NCBI RefSeq assembly: GCF_024347355.1
Contig: NZ_AP025466.1
Location: 744,001-808,000 of the forward strand
DNA: 64,000 nucleotides
Source: Vibrio chagasii
GTDB lineage: Bacteria > Pseudomonadota > Gammaproteobacteria > Enterobacterales > Vibrionaceae
Direction: 5' to 3'
The translations under genes were made by a program, and so were the position numbers. The notes below the pieces were generated by a model. That model ran no database searches, was not told where the DNA came from, and saw nothing but the letters and a program-made list of their open reading frames with translations. Shown in pieces: positions 34,224-43,591 of this stretch. Position 1 is the first letter of the stretch, and the number at the start of each line of letters is the position of its first letter.

Positions 34224-34346
34224 TACAAACCTCTGGTCAACTCTTCATCAATGCTGTTACCTTAGTTGGGTACAGATAACTAATAAAGATACAGATATAA
34301 TACTTTAAATGGTTACAGGTTGAGAATCGGTAGAAAGGAGAACAGT

Positions 34347-35774
34347 GTGGAAGTAGAAGTCAGCGGTAATAAATATCTCGCCACCGAGCAACATATTAAG
34401 GCTCAAATCGATAAAGGGCTCTTTCACCCTGACGATCGCTTACCCTCAATCCGACAACTAAGCGAGCAACTGGGTGTAAGCAAAAACACCGTGATTCGTG
34501 CCTATCAAGAGTTGGAAGCGACGGGCTGGGTATATTCCGTTCCCAAGTCGGGTTATCGCGTTAAAGCCCCCAACACCACAAGTTGGGATGCACCGAGCCA
34601 GCCGCAAAAAGTTGACCTTTTATCTGTCACTAAATCTGTACTCTCCCGCCCCAGTGGGCGTTTAAAGTTACAAGCAGGCTCTGCTCACCCAAACATTAAC
34701 AACCCCGCCATTCGTAGTCTGTACGCTGAAATTGGTCGCCACAGCCGCTTGCAGACTCAACTTCCTGGCTATTACCAACTGCCGCCCGGCGACGAACAAT
34801 TAGTAAAACAATTGTTAAAGATCACCCACGATCTGGGCGTACCTGCAGGATCGAAAGAGATTGCGATCACTCACGGCGCGCAGCAAGCGATCAGTTTAGC
34901 ACTTCGCGCGTTAACCAAACCGGGCGATATCGTTGTAGTTGAGTCTCCATGCTACTTTGGTAACTTACTCCTATTGGAATCACTAGGCTTACAAGCACTT
35001 GAAATACCAAGCAGTGTGAGCCATGGAATCGATATTCAAGCACTACAAAATGCCTTAGATAAATGGGAAGTGAAAACGCTGCTGCTGACACCAAACTTTA
35101 CCAACCCGACAGGATCTAGAATGCCACTTGCCAACCGAAAAGCATTATTAGAGATAACCGGATCTTTGCCGATTATTGAAGATGATGTGTTCGGGAGTTT
35201 GGCGTTTGATGCTCCGATTGCGAGCTTGAAAGAACTGGATGACCAAGAACGAGTGATCTACGTGAACTCTCTATCCAAGACTTTGGACTCTCGCTTGCGT
35301 GTTGGCTGGCTGCTTTCCGGTCGCTATCAACCTTTAATCGAAAAGTACCTACTGTGTGACAACATGGGTAGCTCCAACCTGATGCAATCAGCGGTCGGCC
35401 AGTTTCTCACCACTGGCAAATATCGCAGTCATTTATCTAAGATGAAGCGACTCTATCAAACCAACCAAAAGCAATTTCAAAGCCTTTTGATTCAAGCCTT
35501 AGATAGCTACCCTCATCTTGTAGGACGCTACCATCTTTCCAAACCTGAGGGAGCATTTATAAACTGGATAACGCTCCCCGAATCACTCGACAGCTATGCC
35601 GTCTACCAAGATTGTTTGAAGCATAAGTTAGGTATCTTACCCGGCACTGTGTTTGGCACCCACGACCAATACAAACATTGCCTGCGCTTTACTGTCGCGA
35701 ACATTGAAGAGAACAAGGACTGGAAAGAAGGAGTCGCAACGCTGGCGAAGTTGATCGCCAAACATACACGTTAA
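34347..35774 (+). CDS. MocR/PdxR-type regulator (GntR domain fused to aminotransferase)
   Basis: A 475-residue fusion: an N-terminal GntR winged helix (LPSIRQLSEQLGVSKNTVIRAYQELEATGWV) joined by a Pro-rich linker to a fold-type I aminotransferase domain. The PLP-binding Lys is in YVNSLSKTLDSRLRVGW, and other landmarks are ITHGAQQAISLALRAL and LLTPNFTNPTGSRM. The GTG at 34347 is chosen because AAGGAG lies six bases upstream; the open frame extends to a TTG at 34320. Such regulators use PLP or PLP-amine adducts as effectors and commonly control the divergent gene, here the EamA transporter. Confidence 0.9.
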   Translation: MEVEVSGNKYLATEQHIKAQIDKGLFHPDDRLPSIRQLSEQLGVSKNTVIRAYQELEATGWVYSVPKSGYRVKAPNTTSWDAPSQPQKVDLLSVTKSVLSRPSGRLKLQAGSAHPNINNPAIRSLYAEIGRHSRLQTQLPGYYQLPPGDEQLVKQLLKITHDLGVPAGSKEIAITHGAQQAISLALRALTKPGDIVVVESPCYFGNLLLLESLGLQALEIPSSVSHGIDIQALQNALDKWEVKTLLLTPNFTNPTGSRMPLANRKALLEITGSLPIIEDDVFGSLAFDAPIASLKELDDQERVIYVNSLSKTLDSRLRVGWLLSGRYQPLIEKYLLCDNMGSSNLMQSAVGQFLTTGKYRSHLSKMKRLYQTNQKQFQSLLIQALDSYPHLVGRYHLSKPEGAFINWITLPESLDSYAVYQDCLKHKLGILPGTVFGTHDQYKHCLRFTVANIEENKDWKEGVATLAKLIAKHTR

Positions 35775-35810
35775 CTGCTCCACTAAAACAGGCTAGACCC
35801 TGAATATAAC

Positions 35811-35838
35811 AAAGCCCCGCTCAACTGAGCGGGGCTTT
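35811..35838. terminator. Bidirectional intrinsic terminator
   Basis: Stem AAAGCCCCGCTCA / TGAGCGGGGCTTT with a minimal loop, between convergent MocR and carboxymuconolactone decarboxylase-family genes. Confidence 0.9.
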
Positions 35839-35871
35839 CATCATTATCATTCCTGACTTAATTAAAAGCGA

Positions 35872-36420
35872 TTAACCTTGCCAAGCGAACTGCTCAAATA
35901 CTTTGTCTACTGGCGTTTCAGCAACGTGGTTTACGTAATTACTGATCACTTTCTGTGACAGGCCAAGAATCACTTCTAAAACTTGCTGTTGGCCGTAACC
36001 CGCAGCGAAGAATGCTTCCATTTCGTTTGCTGGCACATTGCCACGGTTATGAACCATACTTAGCGTGAAGTCGTGTAGAGCTTGCAGCTTTTCTGTTGGA
36101 AGTGCCGTGCGATTACGCAGTGCTTCAGTAATTGCCGGGTCAGCCTTCATTGAGTGTGCAATGCCAGTATGAGCTGGGACGCAGTAGTGACATTCGTGCT
36201 CAACGTTAATGGTTTGCCAAACCACTGTCAGTTCTTCTGCATCGAAAGATGAATCGCTAAACGCTTGATGAAGCGGAGTATAAGCCTTGAGTGTATTCGG
36301 TGATTCCGCTAACACACCAAACAAGCCTGGAACTCGACCCATCTGCTTTTTAGCGCCATCAAGAATAGGTTGGCTTTGTTTTGGTGCTGATTCTACTGAG
36401 TGAATTTTGAAATTGCTCAT
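35872..36420 (-). CDS. Carboxymuconolactone decarboxylase/AhpD-like protein
   Basis: A 182-residue CMD-family protein. The AhpD-like redox motif E-C-H-Y-C-x3-H is visible in VEHECHYCVPAHTGIAHS, with the Cys-x2-Cys and His needed for peroxidatic disulfide chemistry. The start at 36420 (MSNFKIHSVESAP) has AGGAATAG upstream; the frame extends 13 more codons without support. It is probably a cytoplasmic alkylhydroperoxidase or thiol-redox protein. It is a single gene, with no partner that fixes a substrate. Confidence 0.85.
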   Translation of the reverse strand: MSNFKIHSVESAPKQSQPILDGAKKQMGRVPGLFGVLAESPNTLKAYTPLHQAFSDSSFDAEELTVVWQTINVEHECHYCVPAHTGIAHSMKADPAITEALRNRTALPTEKLQALHDFTLSMVHNRGNVPANEMEAFFAAGYGQQQVLEVILGLSQKVISNYVNHVAETPVDKVFEQFAWQG

Positions 36421-36610
36421 CGTTCTATTCCTATCAATTCTGATTCTAAATTTGGTCATTTACGGAGATTTAGTGACTGCTCTCCGTTGGTGTGAAAACA
36501 ATATAAACCAAAATAGAACAGTCGTTCAAAATAAATATCTAATAAGAAATTAAAAGGAAGAATAGACGATTAAAAATCGAGTCATTGTTAACTTATCCTT
36601 TTGATTAAAA

Positions 36611-36647
36611 ATAAAAAAAGCCCATCAAGTGAACCTGATAGGCTTTC
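36611..36647 (-). terminator. Intrinsic terminator of GNAT gene
   Basis: Stem AAAGCC-ATCA / TGAT-AGGCTTT; the A7 on the left supplies the U-tract on the minus strand. Confidence 0.75.
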
Positions 36648-36675
36648 ATTCATTTAAGATTTTATTTTTGAATTA

Positions 36676-37233
36676 CTACCAGTACTCAGCGTGAGCCAAA
36701 GCTTCAACACAGCTAGACTGTTCGCTCGCCACTTTGATTTCACCGCCAGTCAGCGATTGAGCGATCCAACCGTGAGAGTAGCTCAACTCAAATGGCGCAG
36801 GGATTTGTTCAACAGTGATTTGCTCAAAGCCCACCCTTGAATAATAACTAGGATCACCATACGTCACCGCAAGCTCGACACCCTGCTCTTTTAGAGTCTC
36901 TAAGCCGAAGTTAATCAGTTGTTGGCCGATACCACGCTTTTGAACCTGTGTGCTCACCGCTACTGGTGAAAGTAAATACGCCTTGGTTTCATCGTCAAAT
37001 GAAAGCGGAGTAAAGATAATCGCACCAACGATCGTACTATCCGTATCCGACTCACTAGAATCGTCTTCCGCAACAAAGCAAAGTAGCTCTGCTGGAGCCG
37101 TGGTCGTTGCAAGATCATTGGCAAGCTTACCCACTGTTTTACCTTCATTTTCGCCTTCTGAATCGGTAAAGGTTTGAGTAAAAAGTTGAGTGATCGTTTC
37201 GATCTCGCTTGAATCGTGTTGTCTAAATTTCAT
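36676..37233 (-). CDS. GNAT family N-acetyltransferase
   Basis: A 185-residue acetyl-CoA-dependent acetyltransferase. The pyrophosphate-binding loop is VSTQVQKRGIGQQLINFGLETL (Q/R-x-x-G-x-G/A variant), preceded by AYLLSPVAV and followed by VTYGDPSYYSRVGFEQI, a layout typical of the YhbS-like group. The ATG at 37233 is preferred; a GTG at 37245 directly abuts the stop codon of the upstream MerR-methyltransferase gene, so the two are co-transcribed. The acceptor substrate is unknown. Confidence 0.85.
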   Translation of the reverse strand: MKFRQHDSSEIETITQLFTQTFTDSEGENEGKTVGKLANDLATTTAPAELLCFVAEDDSSESDTDSTIVGAIIFTPLSFDDETKAYLLSPVAVSTQVQKRGIGQQLINFGLETLKEQGVELAVTYGDPSYYSRVGFEQITVEQIPAPFELSYSHGWIAQSLTGGEIKVASEQSSCVEALAHAEYW

Positions 37234-37245
37234 AGTACTCTTCAC

Positions 37246-38465
37246 TTACTGTACTTTCTTCAACACAAAAAAGTGATAATCAAAATCACGCTTCACAGAG
37301 CCTTGAGAGCCTTCCACAAGTTTGCTGTTATTGAAGAATTGTTTAATTTCATTGTCGCAATCTGCTAGCGCTTTTGAGTTTGGCATCGTCGCTTTCAGAG
37401 CTTCAACTTGCTTTTGCAAGGGCTGATAGTAGGCAAGCCAACCGGCATCACTCATCGCAAAGTCATTCAGGACTTGATAGCCCGCTGCTTTTGCCTGTTT
37501 AATGCGCTCAGAAACCGTCGTCATATCTGGGTACTCTTTCTGCCAGAACACTTCGGCCGATTCTCTAGGGTTCTCGGTGTTCCAGACCAAGTCATTCACG
37601 ACTAATATGCCATCATCGGCGAGTAACTTTCGCCACTGCTTAAGTGCCTTCTGGGCACCCATGATGTAAGCACTACCCTCTGACCAGATTAAGTCGAATG
37701 ACTTAGCTTCAAACGGTAAATCCATCATGCTTGCACATACCGTTTTGATGTTGCTTTCCAGACCAAGTTCTAGTGCTGCTGATTTAGAATATCCAAACAC
37801 GGTTGATCATTATCTACCGCAGTGACCTGCACTTCAGCCTGATGTTTTTTCATCGCGTTCGTTAATACGGAGGTTGCAATGCCTTTACCACAACCAATTT
37901 CAAGGACGCGCTTCGGTGCTTCCGGAACATGGGAAAGCGCAGTAAGCGTATCCTCATTTGTTCCGGGACCTAAACGTTCTAATCCTTCAAAGATGGCGCC
38001 GAAATCCGCCATATATTGTTCATGTTCATTCATGTCTTTCGATAACCACTTCAATCGCAGAGCCTGTTTCTCATCAAAGCCCTGCTTAATTAACCAATCG
38101 AGGTGTGCATCTGGCGCAAGCTTATCCATCGACTCATGCCACTCTTCTAATCCGCTTTCGCCTAGCATTGCTGCTAATAGATCTCGTGAACGCTGCTTTT
38201 GCAGTAACTCTTCATCCAACTGCTTGAGTCTATTTTCCAACAAACTGCGTTCGATTTTTGCATCTAAACAGGCTTGGCACTCTTTAAGCGTCAACCCACC
38301 CGCTTGCAATTGCTGTAACAAGCGAACACGTTGTAGATCCTTTTCAGAATAAAGACGATAGCCATTGCTCTGACGCTGAGCTTCAATCAAACCTAGCTTG
38401 CCGTAATACAACAATGTAGAACGACTCAGCCCAACTAATTCGGCCAGTTCAGAGATACGATACAT
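37246..38465 (-). pseudogene. MerR regulator-methyltransferase fusion, frameshifted
   Basis: Two overlapping frames make one protein. The first (37770-38465) has a MerR DNA-binding domain (MYRISELAELVGLSRSTLLYYGKLGL), a coiled coil, and the start of a SAM methyltransferase (VLEIGCGKGIATS, AVDNDQPCLDILN). The second (37246-37800) continues with LGLESNIKTVCASMMDLPF and SFDLIWSEGSAYIMG to the end. The shift falls within or next to the CAGCAGCA run near 37777-37787. Restored, the protein would be about 405 residues. I see no slippery heptamer that would suggest programmed shifting, so mutation or a sequence error is likelier. Confidence 0.82.
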
Positions 38466-38529
38466 GCACTTCCCCTCTCATTTCGGTAGCAAAGATAAAC
38501 TATGAAGTTGTAGTCAGGTCAACAGAATT

Positions 38530-39516
38530 TTAGACACTTTTCACGTCTTTTACCTGTTTTCCTTCAAACTGGTAAAGCGATCTGAGTGTGTCTTTTAGCC
38601 ATAAAACGAGCGGATTATAGGCATTGCGTTTATGCCAAATCATAGTGAAAGGAATTAGCAATTTATTGGCATGTTCTTCGTTTAACGGAATAGGTAAGCA
38701 GGTTAGGTTAGGGTGAAGTTGCTCTGCGTAACGTCGACAGTAGTTGGGCGCAACCGTCGTCATAGAGTGATTTGATTGAGCCGCCATAAACAGAGACTGC
38801 TCAAAGCCTGCAAGAGTTAGAGCAATGTTTCGGTCTAGTTGTAGATCGGTTAACACTTCATCCAGCGCCCACGTTTCGCTTTTTTCCCACACGATATTGA
38901 TATGAGGGTATTTGAGAAAAGCCTCAAGGTTCCACTCTTCCTGTAAGGCCGGATGATCTTTTCTGAGATACACCACTGGCATATCGTGGAACAGGACCTC
39001 GAAATCGATAAAGTAAGGCAGCGCGTCTAGAGACTCTTTTGAGCGCGGATGACTTTCTCGCCCTGAAAAGCCGATATCAGACTCACCACGCACGATGGAA
39101 TCTATTGAATCGTAATCCCAGTTGCGCATTTTTATCTTCGCGTTGGGATAGCGTTGATACACGCTTTGCGTCAGCTCGTTAAGCATGATCAGTGACAGCG
39201 GTGATTCCGCCTCTAGATTCAATCGCACATCTTTGGGCGCGTCATCACCACGAGTCGTGAGAATTTGACTGCCAATCTGCAGCCAATCTTGAAGATCTTT
39301 GACCATACTTAACGCGAGTGGAGTCGGTGTTAACCCTCTTGGTGTTTTTACAAACAGAGGATCATCAAACCAATCTCGAAGCTTAGTCAGTGATTTACTC
39401 ACAGTTGAAGGCGTCACGTTAAGCTTTTTGGCAGCTTTCGAAACACTCTGCTCTTGCAGCAGCAATTGCAGAGTGAACAGCAGGTTGAGATCAAGACGGG
39501 CTAGTGGCTTCTTCAT
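38530..39516 (-). CDS. LysR family transcriptional regulator
   Basis: A 328-residue LysR regulator of the NodD/LeuO-like longer class. It opens [20 protein letters not shown], with helix-turn-helix [20 protein letters not shown] and wing [15 protein letters not shown] at 39516 is preferred over the GTG at 39522. Its 5' end overlaps the 3' end of mdtL by about 26 bp on the same strand, so it is likely translated from the mdtL transcript. That is unusual for LysR genes, which are mostly divergent from their target. Confidence 0.87.
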   Translation of the reverse strand: MKKPLARLDLNLLFTLQLLLQEQSVSKAAKKLNVTPSTVSKSLTKLRDWFDDPLFVKTPRGLTPTPLALSMVKDLQDWLQIGSQILTTRGDDAPKDVRLNLEAESPLSLIMLNELTQSVYQRYPNAKIKMRNWDYDSIDSIVRGESDIGFSGRESHPRSKESLDALPYFIDFEVLFHDMPVVYLRKDHPALQEEWNLEAFLKYPHINIVWEKSETWALDEVLTDLQLDRNIALTLAGFEQSLFMAAQSNHSMTTVAPNYCRRYAEQLHPNLTCLPIPLNEEHANKLLIPFTMIWHKRNAYNPLVLWLKDTLRSLYQFEGKQVKDVKSV

Positions 39517-40693
39517 AATCACTTTTCACTTGGGAAGGACTTACCCATAGTATTAGAGCAATACTGATAACTCCACCAGCAGCCAGTATAAATACCAACA
39601 TATTCAATGCACTTAGCCCGATCACGCCCATAAGCCAAATGAACAGTGCTGATGTACACACCTGAGAAACACCAAGTATCGAGCTCGCCACGCCTGCTCG
39701 TTGTGAATAACAGCTCAATGCTTGGCTCATTGCGACGCCAAAACCTAACGAGAAGCCACCACACACGAAGGCAAAACCGATAAGCGTTACGTAATGTCCC
39801 AAGCCGCCATCAATCGATGCGAGCAGCAAGATAGCCGCAATCACGAAACATATTTGAGATGCCAGCATAAGGCTTTTCTGCCTAAATACATTCAGTGCAA
39901 ATGGTGCAGAGAAAGAAACCAACATACTGACTAATGCAGTGAGAGCCATGGTATAAGAATATTGACCTCGGTTGAAGCCAAGCTCTGCCATGATCAACAT
40001 CGGAGAAACATTCACGTAAGTCAGAATCGCCGTTACTCCTAAGCTGGTCATGATCACTCGGCCGATAAACAAGGGCTCCTTAAAAGTTTCGTTGGAAGAT
40101 ATTTGAGACACAGAAGTCCGTGCTGCTTCCGAACCTTTACCACTCGGCTTGGTTTCTCTTAGAACTAGAACCGACAGCAAACACACCACTACGCCCATAC
40201 TTGCCATAGTCGTGAACAAACTGGGCCAAGGGTATACCGTCATGATTAGATGACCGATCACCGGTGCAAGCACTGGCACTATGCAGGTAATGCCATTCAT
40301 CATCGAGAGCACCTTCGCTCGCTTCTGGTCATCTAGTACATCTCGTAAAATGGCGAATGCCACCACATAACATGAACCCGCACCAACACCTTGGAAAAAG
40401 CGTACCGCTAGAAACGGTTCTGCGCTGGTCACCACTCCACCTAGCATTGAAGAAGTAGCAAACACAATCGCACCGAAAATCGCGACAGGCCTTCTTCCTA
40501 CTTTGTCGGCAAATTTACCGGCGAACAACATGGTGGTTGCCATTCCAGCCAAGTAGATAGAAAACGCAATATGGAGCTGCGCCTCTGAGGCATTTAGGTC
40601 AGCGGCGATTTGAGGCAAGCCAACCAAATACAAATCAATCGCCGTTGGATACAAAAGAACAAGCGCGAAACTACAATACAGAAAACGATACAT
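39491..40693 (-). CDS. mdtL: Multidrug efflux MFS transporter MdtL
   Basis: A 400-residue, 12-helix drug/proton antiporter strongly similar to E. coli MdtL from the first residues ([20 protein letters not shown]) through [37 protein letters not shown] (A-motif) and [20 protein letters not shown]. In E. coli MdtL contributes to chloramphenicol and quinolone tolerance. It is the first gene of a two-gene unit with a LysR regulator and probably subject to its control. The C-terminal 30 bp are shared with the regulator gene. Confidence 0.93.
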   Translation of the reverse strand: MYRFLYCSFALVLLYPTAIDLYLVGLPQIAADLNASEAQLHIAFSIYLAGMATTMLFAGKFADKVGRRPVAIFGAIVFATSSMLGGVVTSAEPFLAVRFFQGVGAGSCYVVAFAILRDVLDDQKRAKVLSMMNGITCIVPVLAPVIGHLIMTVYPWPSLFTTMASMGVVVCLLSVLVLRETKPSGKGSEAARTSVSQISSNETFKEPLFIGRVIMTSLGVTAILTYVNVSPMLIMAELGFNRGQYSYTMALTALVSMLVSFSAPFALNVFRQKSLMLASQICFVIAAILLLASIDGGLGHYVTLIGFAFVCGGFSLGFGVAMSQALSCYSQRAGVASSILGVSQVCTSALFIWLMGVIGLSALNMLVFILAAGGVISIALILWVSPSQVKSDYEEATSPS

Positions 40694-41123
40694 AACACCC
40701 CCACATAATTGGTGCGAGGATAATAAGAGCGAAACGTCAAACTACCGAGTGGCATCTACGACAACGGATCTTTCCATTTACGACAAACCCTCAGTATGTA
40801 GAAAAGGCGCCAGACAAGAATTCAGGCAATAAGCAAGGTTTTGACTCAATTCAGCTGAACTTAAAACACCGATTTTTTAGCTATAAACCGCTGCCTATTA
40901 CTCGGTAATCAATTTACAAAAGTTATCAGAACGATAAATAAAATCACCGAATGAATACTTAAATCAACCACTCATACCCACCATAAATTCCTGCTTAAAT
41001 TTTTTAGAAAAATTCAAAAATAATTAGAATTTAACCCCTAACTTTACTGAGTAATTTGTTAGGCTTGGCAACAAATATTTACAATCCAACTAAAAACTAA
41101 TTGGATACTTAGAGGTTGCTTTT
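40694..41123. other. Divergent spacer, mdtL to aromatic permease
   Basis: About 430 bp with no gene. It is very A+T-rich on the right side (41000-41100) and carries the promoters of both flanking genes. I looked for a TyrR box (TGTAAA-N6-TTTACA) ahead of the permease and found none convincing. Confidence 0.45.
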
Positions 41124-42293
41124 TTGAATATGAAATTATTCGGCAGTTCTTTGATTCTTTCAGGAACTGCATTAGGGGCTGGCATGCTTGCTATTCCCAT
41201 GGTGTTGGCTCAATTTGGCTTCATGATCAGCTCAGTGCTGATGCTACTTATCTTTATCGGCACCACATACTCAGCTCTCCTATTGGCAGAAGCGTGTACT
41301 AAAACTAAAGACAACAGTGGCATGAGCAGTGTTGCTTACCTCACTCTGGGCAGCAAAGGAAAACACTTTATCAATGCACTCTTTTACCTACTGCTAGTAT
41401 GCATGCTGATCGCTTATATCTTGGGCGTGGGTGACATCATCCATAAGCTACTGCTCGATGTTGGCGTAAACATCTCTGCATCTGCTGCTTATACCGTTTT
41501 CAGCCTATTTATGGGTGTGATTGTGGTAGCGGGTAAGTCTTATATCGATAAGTTGAACCGTGGCCTATTCATCATGATGGTGGTGATGCTATTTATTGTT
41601 ATCGCTTCTCTGTTTAGCAATATCCGTCTTGATTACCTCACTCAAACTAGCCAATACAAGGCCAATGATGTTGTGCAATACAGCGCGGTTATCTTTACCA
41701 GCTTTGCCTCTATGGTGGTGATCCCGTCACTGGTTATCTACAACCGTGAAGCGACTCAAAAGCAGATCCGAAATATGATTCTGTTAGGTTCAGTGATTCC
41801 GCTCGTGTGCTACCTCACTTGGTTGTTCGCGATTATCGGTAACCTTGGTACAGACGCGATCAGCCAGTTCCACAACATTTCAGAACTGATCTCTGCGTTT
41901 AGCGGACAATCTGCTTGGTTAAAAGTAGTGATTGCTCTGTTCTCTGCACTGGCATTGGTGACTTCTTTCCTCGGCGTGTCCATGGCGCTGTATGACCAAA
42001 ACAAAGACGCGGTAACCAACAATAAGCTAATGGCTTACGTTCTGACCTTTGTACTGCCTTTGGTATTGGCTGAATTGTTTGCTAGCCAATTCGTCAGCAT
42101 GCTCGACTATGCAGGTATGGTATTGGTATTCCTAGCTATCTGGGGACCACTCGCAATGGTAGTTAAAGTTCGTAGACCTGACTTCCCTCACCTACAAACC
42201 GAGGGCAGCTACACAGCTGCGGGTGGCGACACCGCACTAATGGCGACCTTCGGTTTTGGTGCGTTGATTTTCGTGTCTTGGTTTATGGGTTAG
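41124..42293 (+). CDS. Aromatic amino acid permease, HAAAP family (TyrP/Mtr-like)
   Basis: A 389-residue, 11-helix permease of the hydroxy/aromatic amino acid family, which imports tyrosine or tryptophan with protons. It opens with LFGSSLILSGTALGAGMLAIPM, the family hallmark, then VIFTSFASMVVIPSLVIYNR (the F-x-S-F substrate-site helix) and FLGVSMALYDQNKD. A TTG at 41124 is spaced 8 bp from AGAGG; an ATG at 41130 is an alternative with poor spacing. It is a single gene with its own terminator; TyrP-type specificity is a guess between TyrP, Mtr and TnaB. Confidence 0.87.
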   Translation: MNMKLFGSSLILSGTALGAGMLAIPMVLAQFGFMISSVLMLLIFIGTTYSALLLAEACTKTKDNSGMSSVAYLTLGSKGKHFINALFYLLLVCMLIAYILGVGDIIHKLLLDVGVNISASAAYTVFSLFMGVIVVAGKSYIDKLNRGLFIMMVVMLFIVIASLFSNIRLDYLTQTSQYKANDVVQYSAVIFTSFASMVVIPSLVIYNREATQKQIRNMILLGSVIPLVCYLTWLFAIIGNLGTDAISQFHNISELISAFSGQSAWLKVVIALFSALALVTSFLGVSMALYDQNKDAVTNNKLMAYVLTFVLPLVLAELFASQFVSMLDYAGMVLVFLAIWGPLAMVVKVRRPDFPHLQTEGSYTAAGGDTALMATFGFGALIFVSWFMG

Positions 42294-42383
42294 ATAGAAG
42301 CACAGTATCAACCGCTGCCGTGGTGATATGTATGTGTTTGTGGGTGTAGACTAAACAAGTACCTCACACTCATATCAAAACAC

Positions 42384-42433
42384 AAAAAGTCAGGAGTCTC
42401 TGCTATTAACAGTAGATACTCACTGGCTTTTTC
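42384..42433. terminator. Bidirectional terminator between permease and ohrR
   Basis: AAAAAGTCAG pairs with CTGGCTTTTT (one wobble), with an inner GAGT / ACTC helix; A5 and T5 flank the stem, which suits both convergent genes. Confidence 0.7.
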
Positions 42434-42472
42434 AGTATTTGAACGTTATTACTGAGAATTAAAGAGACGTTC

Positions 42473-42910
42473 TTATTGAGTTAAGTTGTCAAGTAACTGC
42501 TCACATTGCGCTTTGAGCGATGTAAGTTCGTTTTCATTCATCTTAGACAAACAAAATATCTCTTCTGGGACAGTTTGCGCGCGCTCTTTAAGTTCAGTCC
42601 CTACAGGAGTTAGCGTAATTACTCGCACTCGTTCATCTTCAGCACTACGTTTACGAAGCACATAACCTTTTGCTTCTAAACGTTTAAGTAATGGAGTCAA
42701 GGTTCCTGAATCTAAATGTGTTTTAGCGCCTAACGCTTTGACATTTATCTCTTGTTGCTCCCAAAGCACCATCATCACAATGTACTGTAAATAAGTAAGA
42801 TCAAGCGCTTTCAGCAGAGGTTGATAAGCTCGACTCATTGCATTTGAAGCACTGTAAAGTGCAAAGCACACCTGATTATCTAACTTTAGATATTCATCTT
42901 GGTCGCTCAC
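42473..42910 (-). CDS. ohrR: Organic hydroperoxide-sensing repressor OhrR (MarR family)
   Basis: A 145-residue MarR regulator. The reactive cysteine is in LDNQVCFALYSASNAMSRAY near residue 15, exactly where OhrR carries its peroxidatic Cys. The winged helix has INVKALGAKTHLDSGTLTPLLKRLE and KGYVLRKRSAEDERVRVITLT. Start GTG at 42910 is preferred because GAGG lies just upstream; GTG at 42916 is an alternative. It is divergent from ohr. Oxidation of the Cys by organic peroxides releases it from DNA and induces ohr. Confidence 0.93.
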   Translation of the reverse strand: MSDQDEYLKLDNQVCFALYSASNAMSRAYQPLLKALDLTYLQYIVMMVLWEQQEINVKALGAKTHLDSGTLTPLLKRLEAKGYVLRKRSAEDERVRVITLTPVGTELKERAQTVPEEIFCLSKMNENELTSLKAQCEQLLDNLTQ

Positions 42911-42930
42911 GATCACCTCATCAATAAATT

Positions 42931-42949
42931 AAATTGCACACAATATACT
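42931..42949. promoter_or_regulatory. OhrR operator, ohrR-proximal
   Basis: TTAAATTGCACACAATATA, close to the dyad TTAAATTG-CACA-CAATTTAA. A second copy lies about 60 bp away before ohr. Together they can control both divergent promoters. Confidence 0.7.
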
Positions 42950-42989
42950 TGCACACATAAGTTTTATCAATTAAGCTCACCTCAAAATA

Positions 42990-43012
42990 AAGTTGCACAC
43001 AATTTAATTTTA
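42990..43012. promoter_or_regulatory. OhrR operator, ohr-proximal
   Basis: AAAGTTGCACACAATTTAAT, the mirror-strong half of the same dyad as the ohrR-proximal site: here the right arm is perfect, there the left arm is. Confidence 0.7.
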
Positions 43013-43037
43013 CACAACCATTTTAAGGATTAAGACA

Positions 43038-43460
43038 ATGACAACACTCTACACTACTTCTGCTACTGCAATTGCTGGTTGTAACGGCCAAGTTTCTACT
43101 GACGATAATTTGCTTTCTGTTGCATTAAGCTACCCGAAAGAAATGGGCGGTTCAGGTGAAGCAACGAACCCTGAGCAACTGTTTGCTGCGGGCTACTCTG
43201 CGTGTTTCTCAAATGCTCTGCTTCACGTAGCGAAAGAAATGAAAATCAAGATTGTATCGGCGCCAACAACTGCAACAGTTGGTATCGGTCCAAATGAAAA
43301 TGGTGGTTTTGCTTTAACCGTTTCATTAGCGATTGAGCTCGACTTGGCTCAAGAAGAGGCTGTTACGCTGGTAAAAACCGCTCACCAAGTTTGCCCATAT
43401 TCAAATGCGGTTCGCGGCAACATTGATGTGAAACTGTCGGTTAACGGACAAGCGCTTTAG
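43038..43460 (+). CDS. ohr: Organic hydroperoxide reductase Ohr
   Basis: A 140-residue OsmC/Ohr thiol peroxidase that reduces organic hydroperoxides. Both active cysteines are visible, in GYSACFSNALLHV (near residue 60) and HQVCPYSNAVRGN (near 124). The N-terminal MTTLYTTSATAIAGCNGQV is typical of Ohr rather than OsmC. TTAAGGAT precedes the ATG. It is divergent from ohrR with paired operators between. The terminator downstream is now interrupted by an IS4-group element. Confidence 0.95.
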   Translation: MTTLYTTSATAIAGCNGQVSTDDNLLSVALSYPKEMGGSGEATNPEQLFAAGYSACFSNALLHVAKEMKIKIVSAPTTATVGIGPNENGGFALTVSLAIELDLAQEEAVTLVKTAHQVCPYSNAVRGNIDVKLSVNGQAL

Positions 43461-43495
43461 TCGCTTTACCCAAAAATATCCCACTAAAAAAATGT

Positions 43496-43508
43496 CCCGC
43501 ATTAGGCG
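43496..43508. repeat. Target-site duplication, left, of IS4-group element
   Basis: CCCGCATTAGGCG lies directly outside both ends (here and 44939-44951). Joined flanks rebuild a hairpin with arms AAATGTCCCGC and GCGGGACATTT, loop ATTAG and T5 tail: the ohr terminator. Confidence 0.88.
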
Positions 43509-43557
43509 CAATGTAGATCAGATAAGGATCGGTTGACCGATCCTTCTTCTGAGAGAT

Positions 43558-43591
43558 AATCGGAAGCCTGTTTCTAGGCTTCCGATTTTTT
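43558..43591 (+). terminator. IS-borne terminator directly before transposase start
   Basis: Stem AATCGGAAGCCT / AGGCTTCCGATT with loop GTTTCT and T6, ending at the transposase ATG. Transcripts entering from ohr should end here. Because it also occupies the ribosome-binding region, it should block translation of any read-through message. Confidence 0.85.

Noticed and set aside
37770..37800. Programmed ribosomal frameshift in the MerR-methyltransferase gene
   Set aside because: No slippery heptamer, downstream structure or internal Shine-Dalgarno is visible; mutation or base error explains it more simply.
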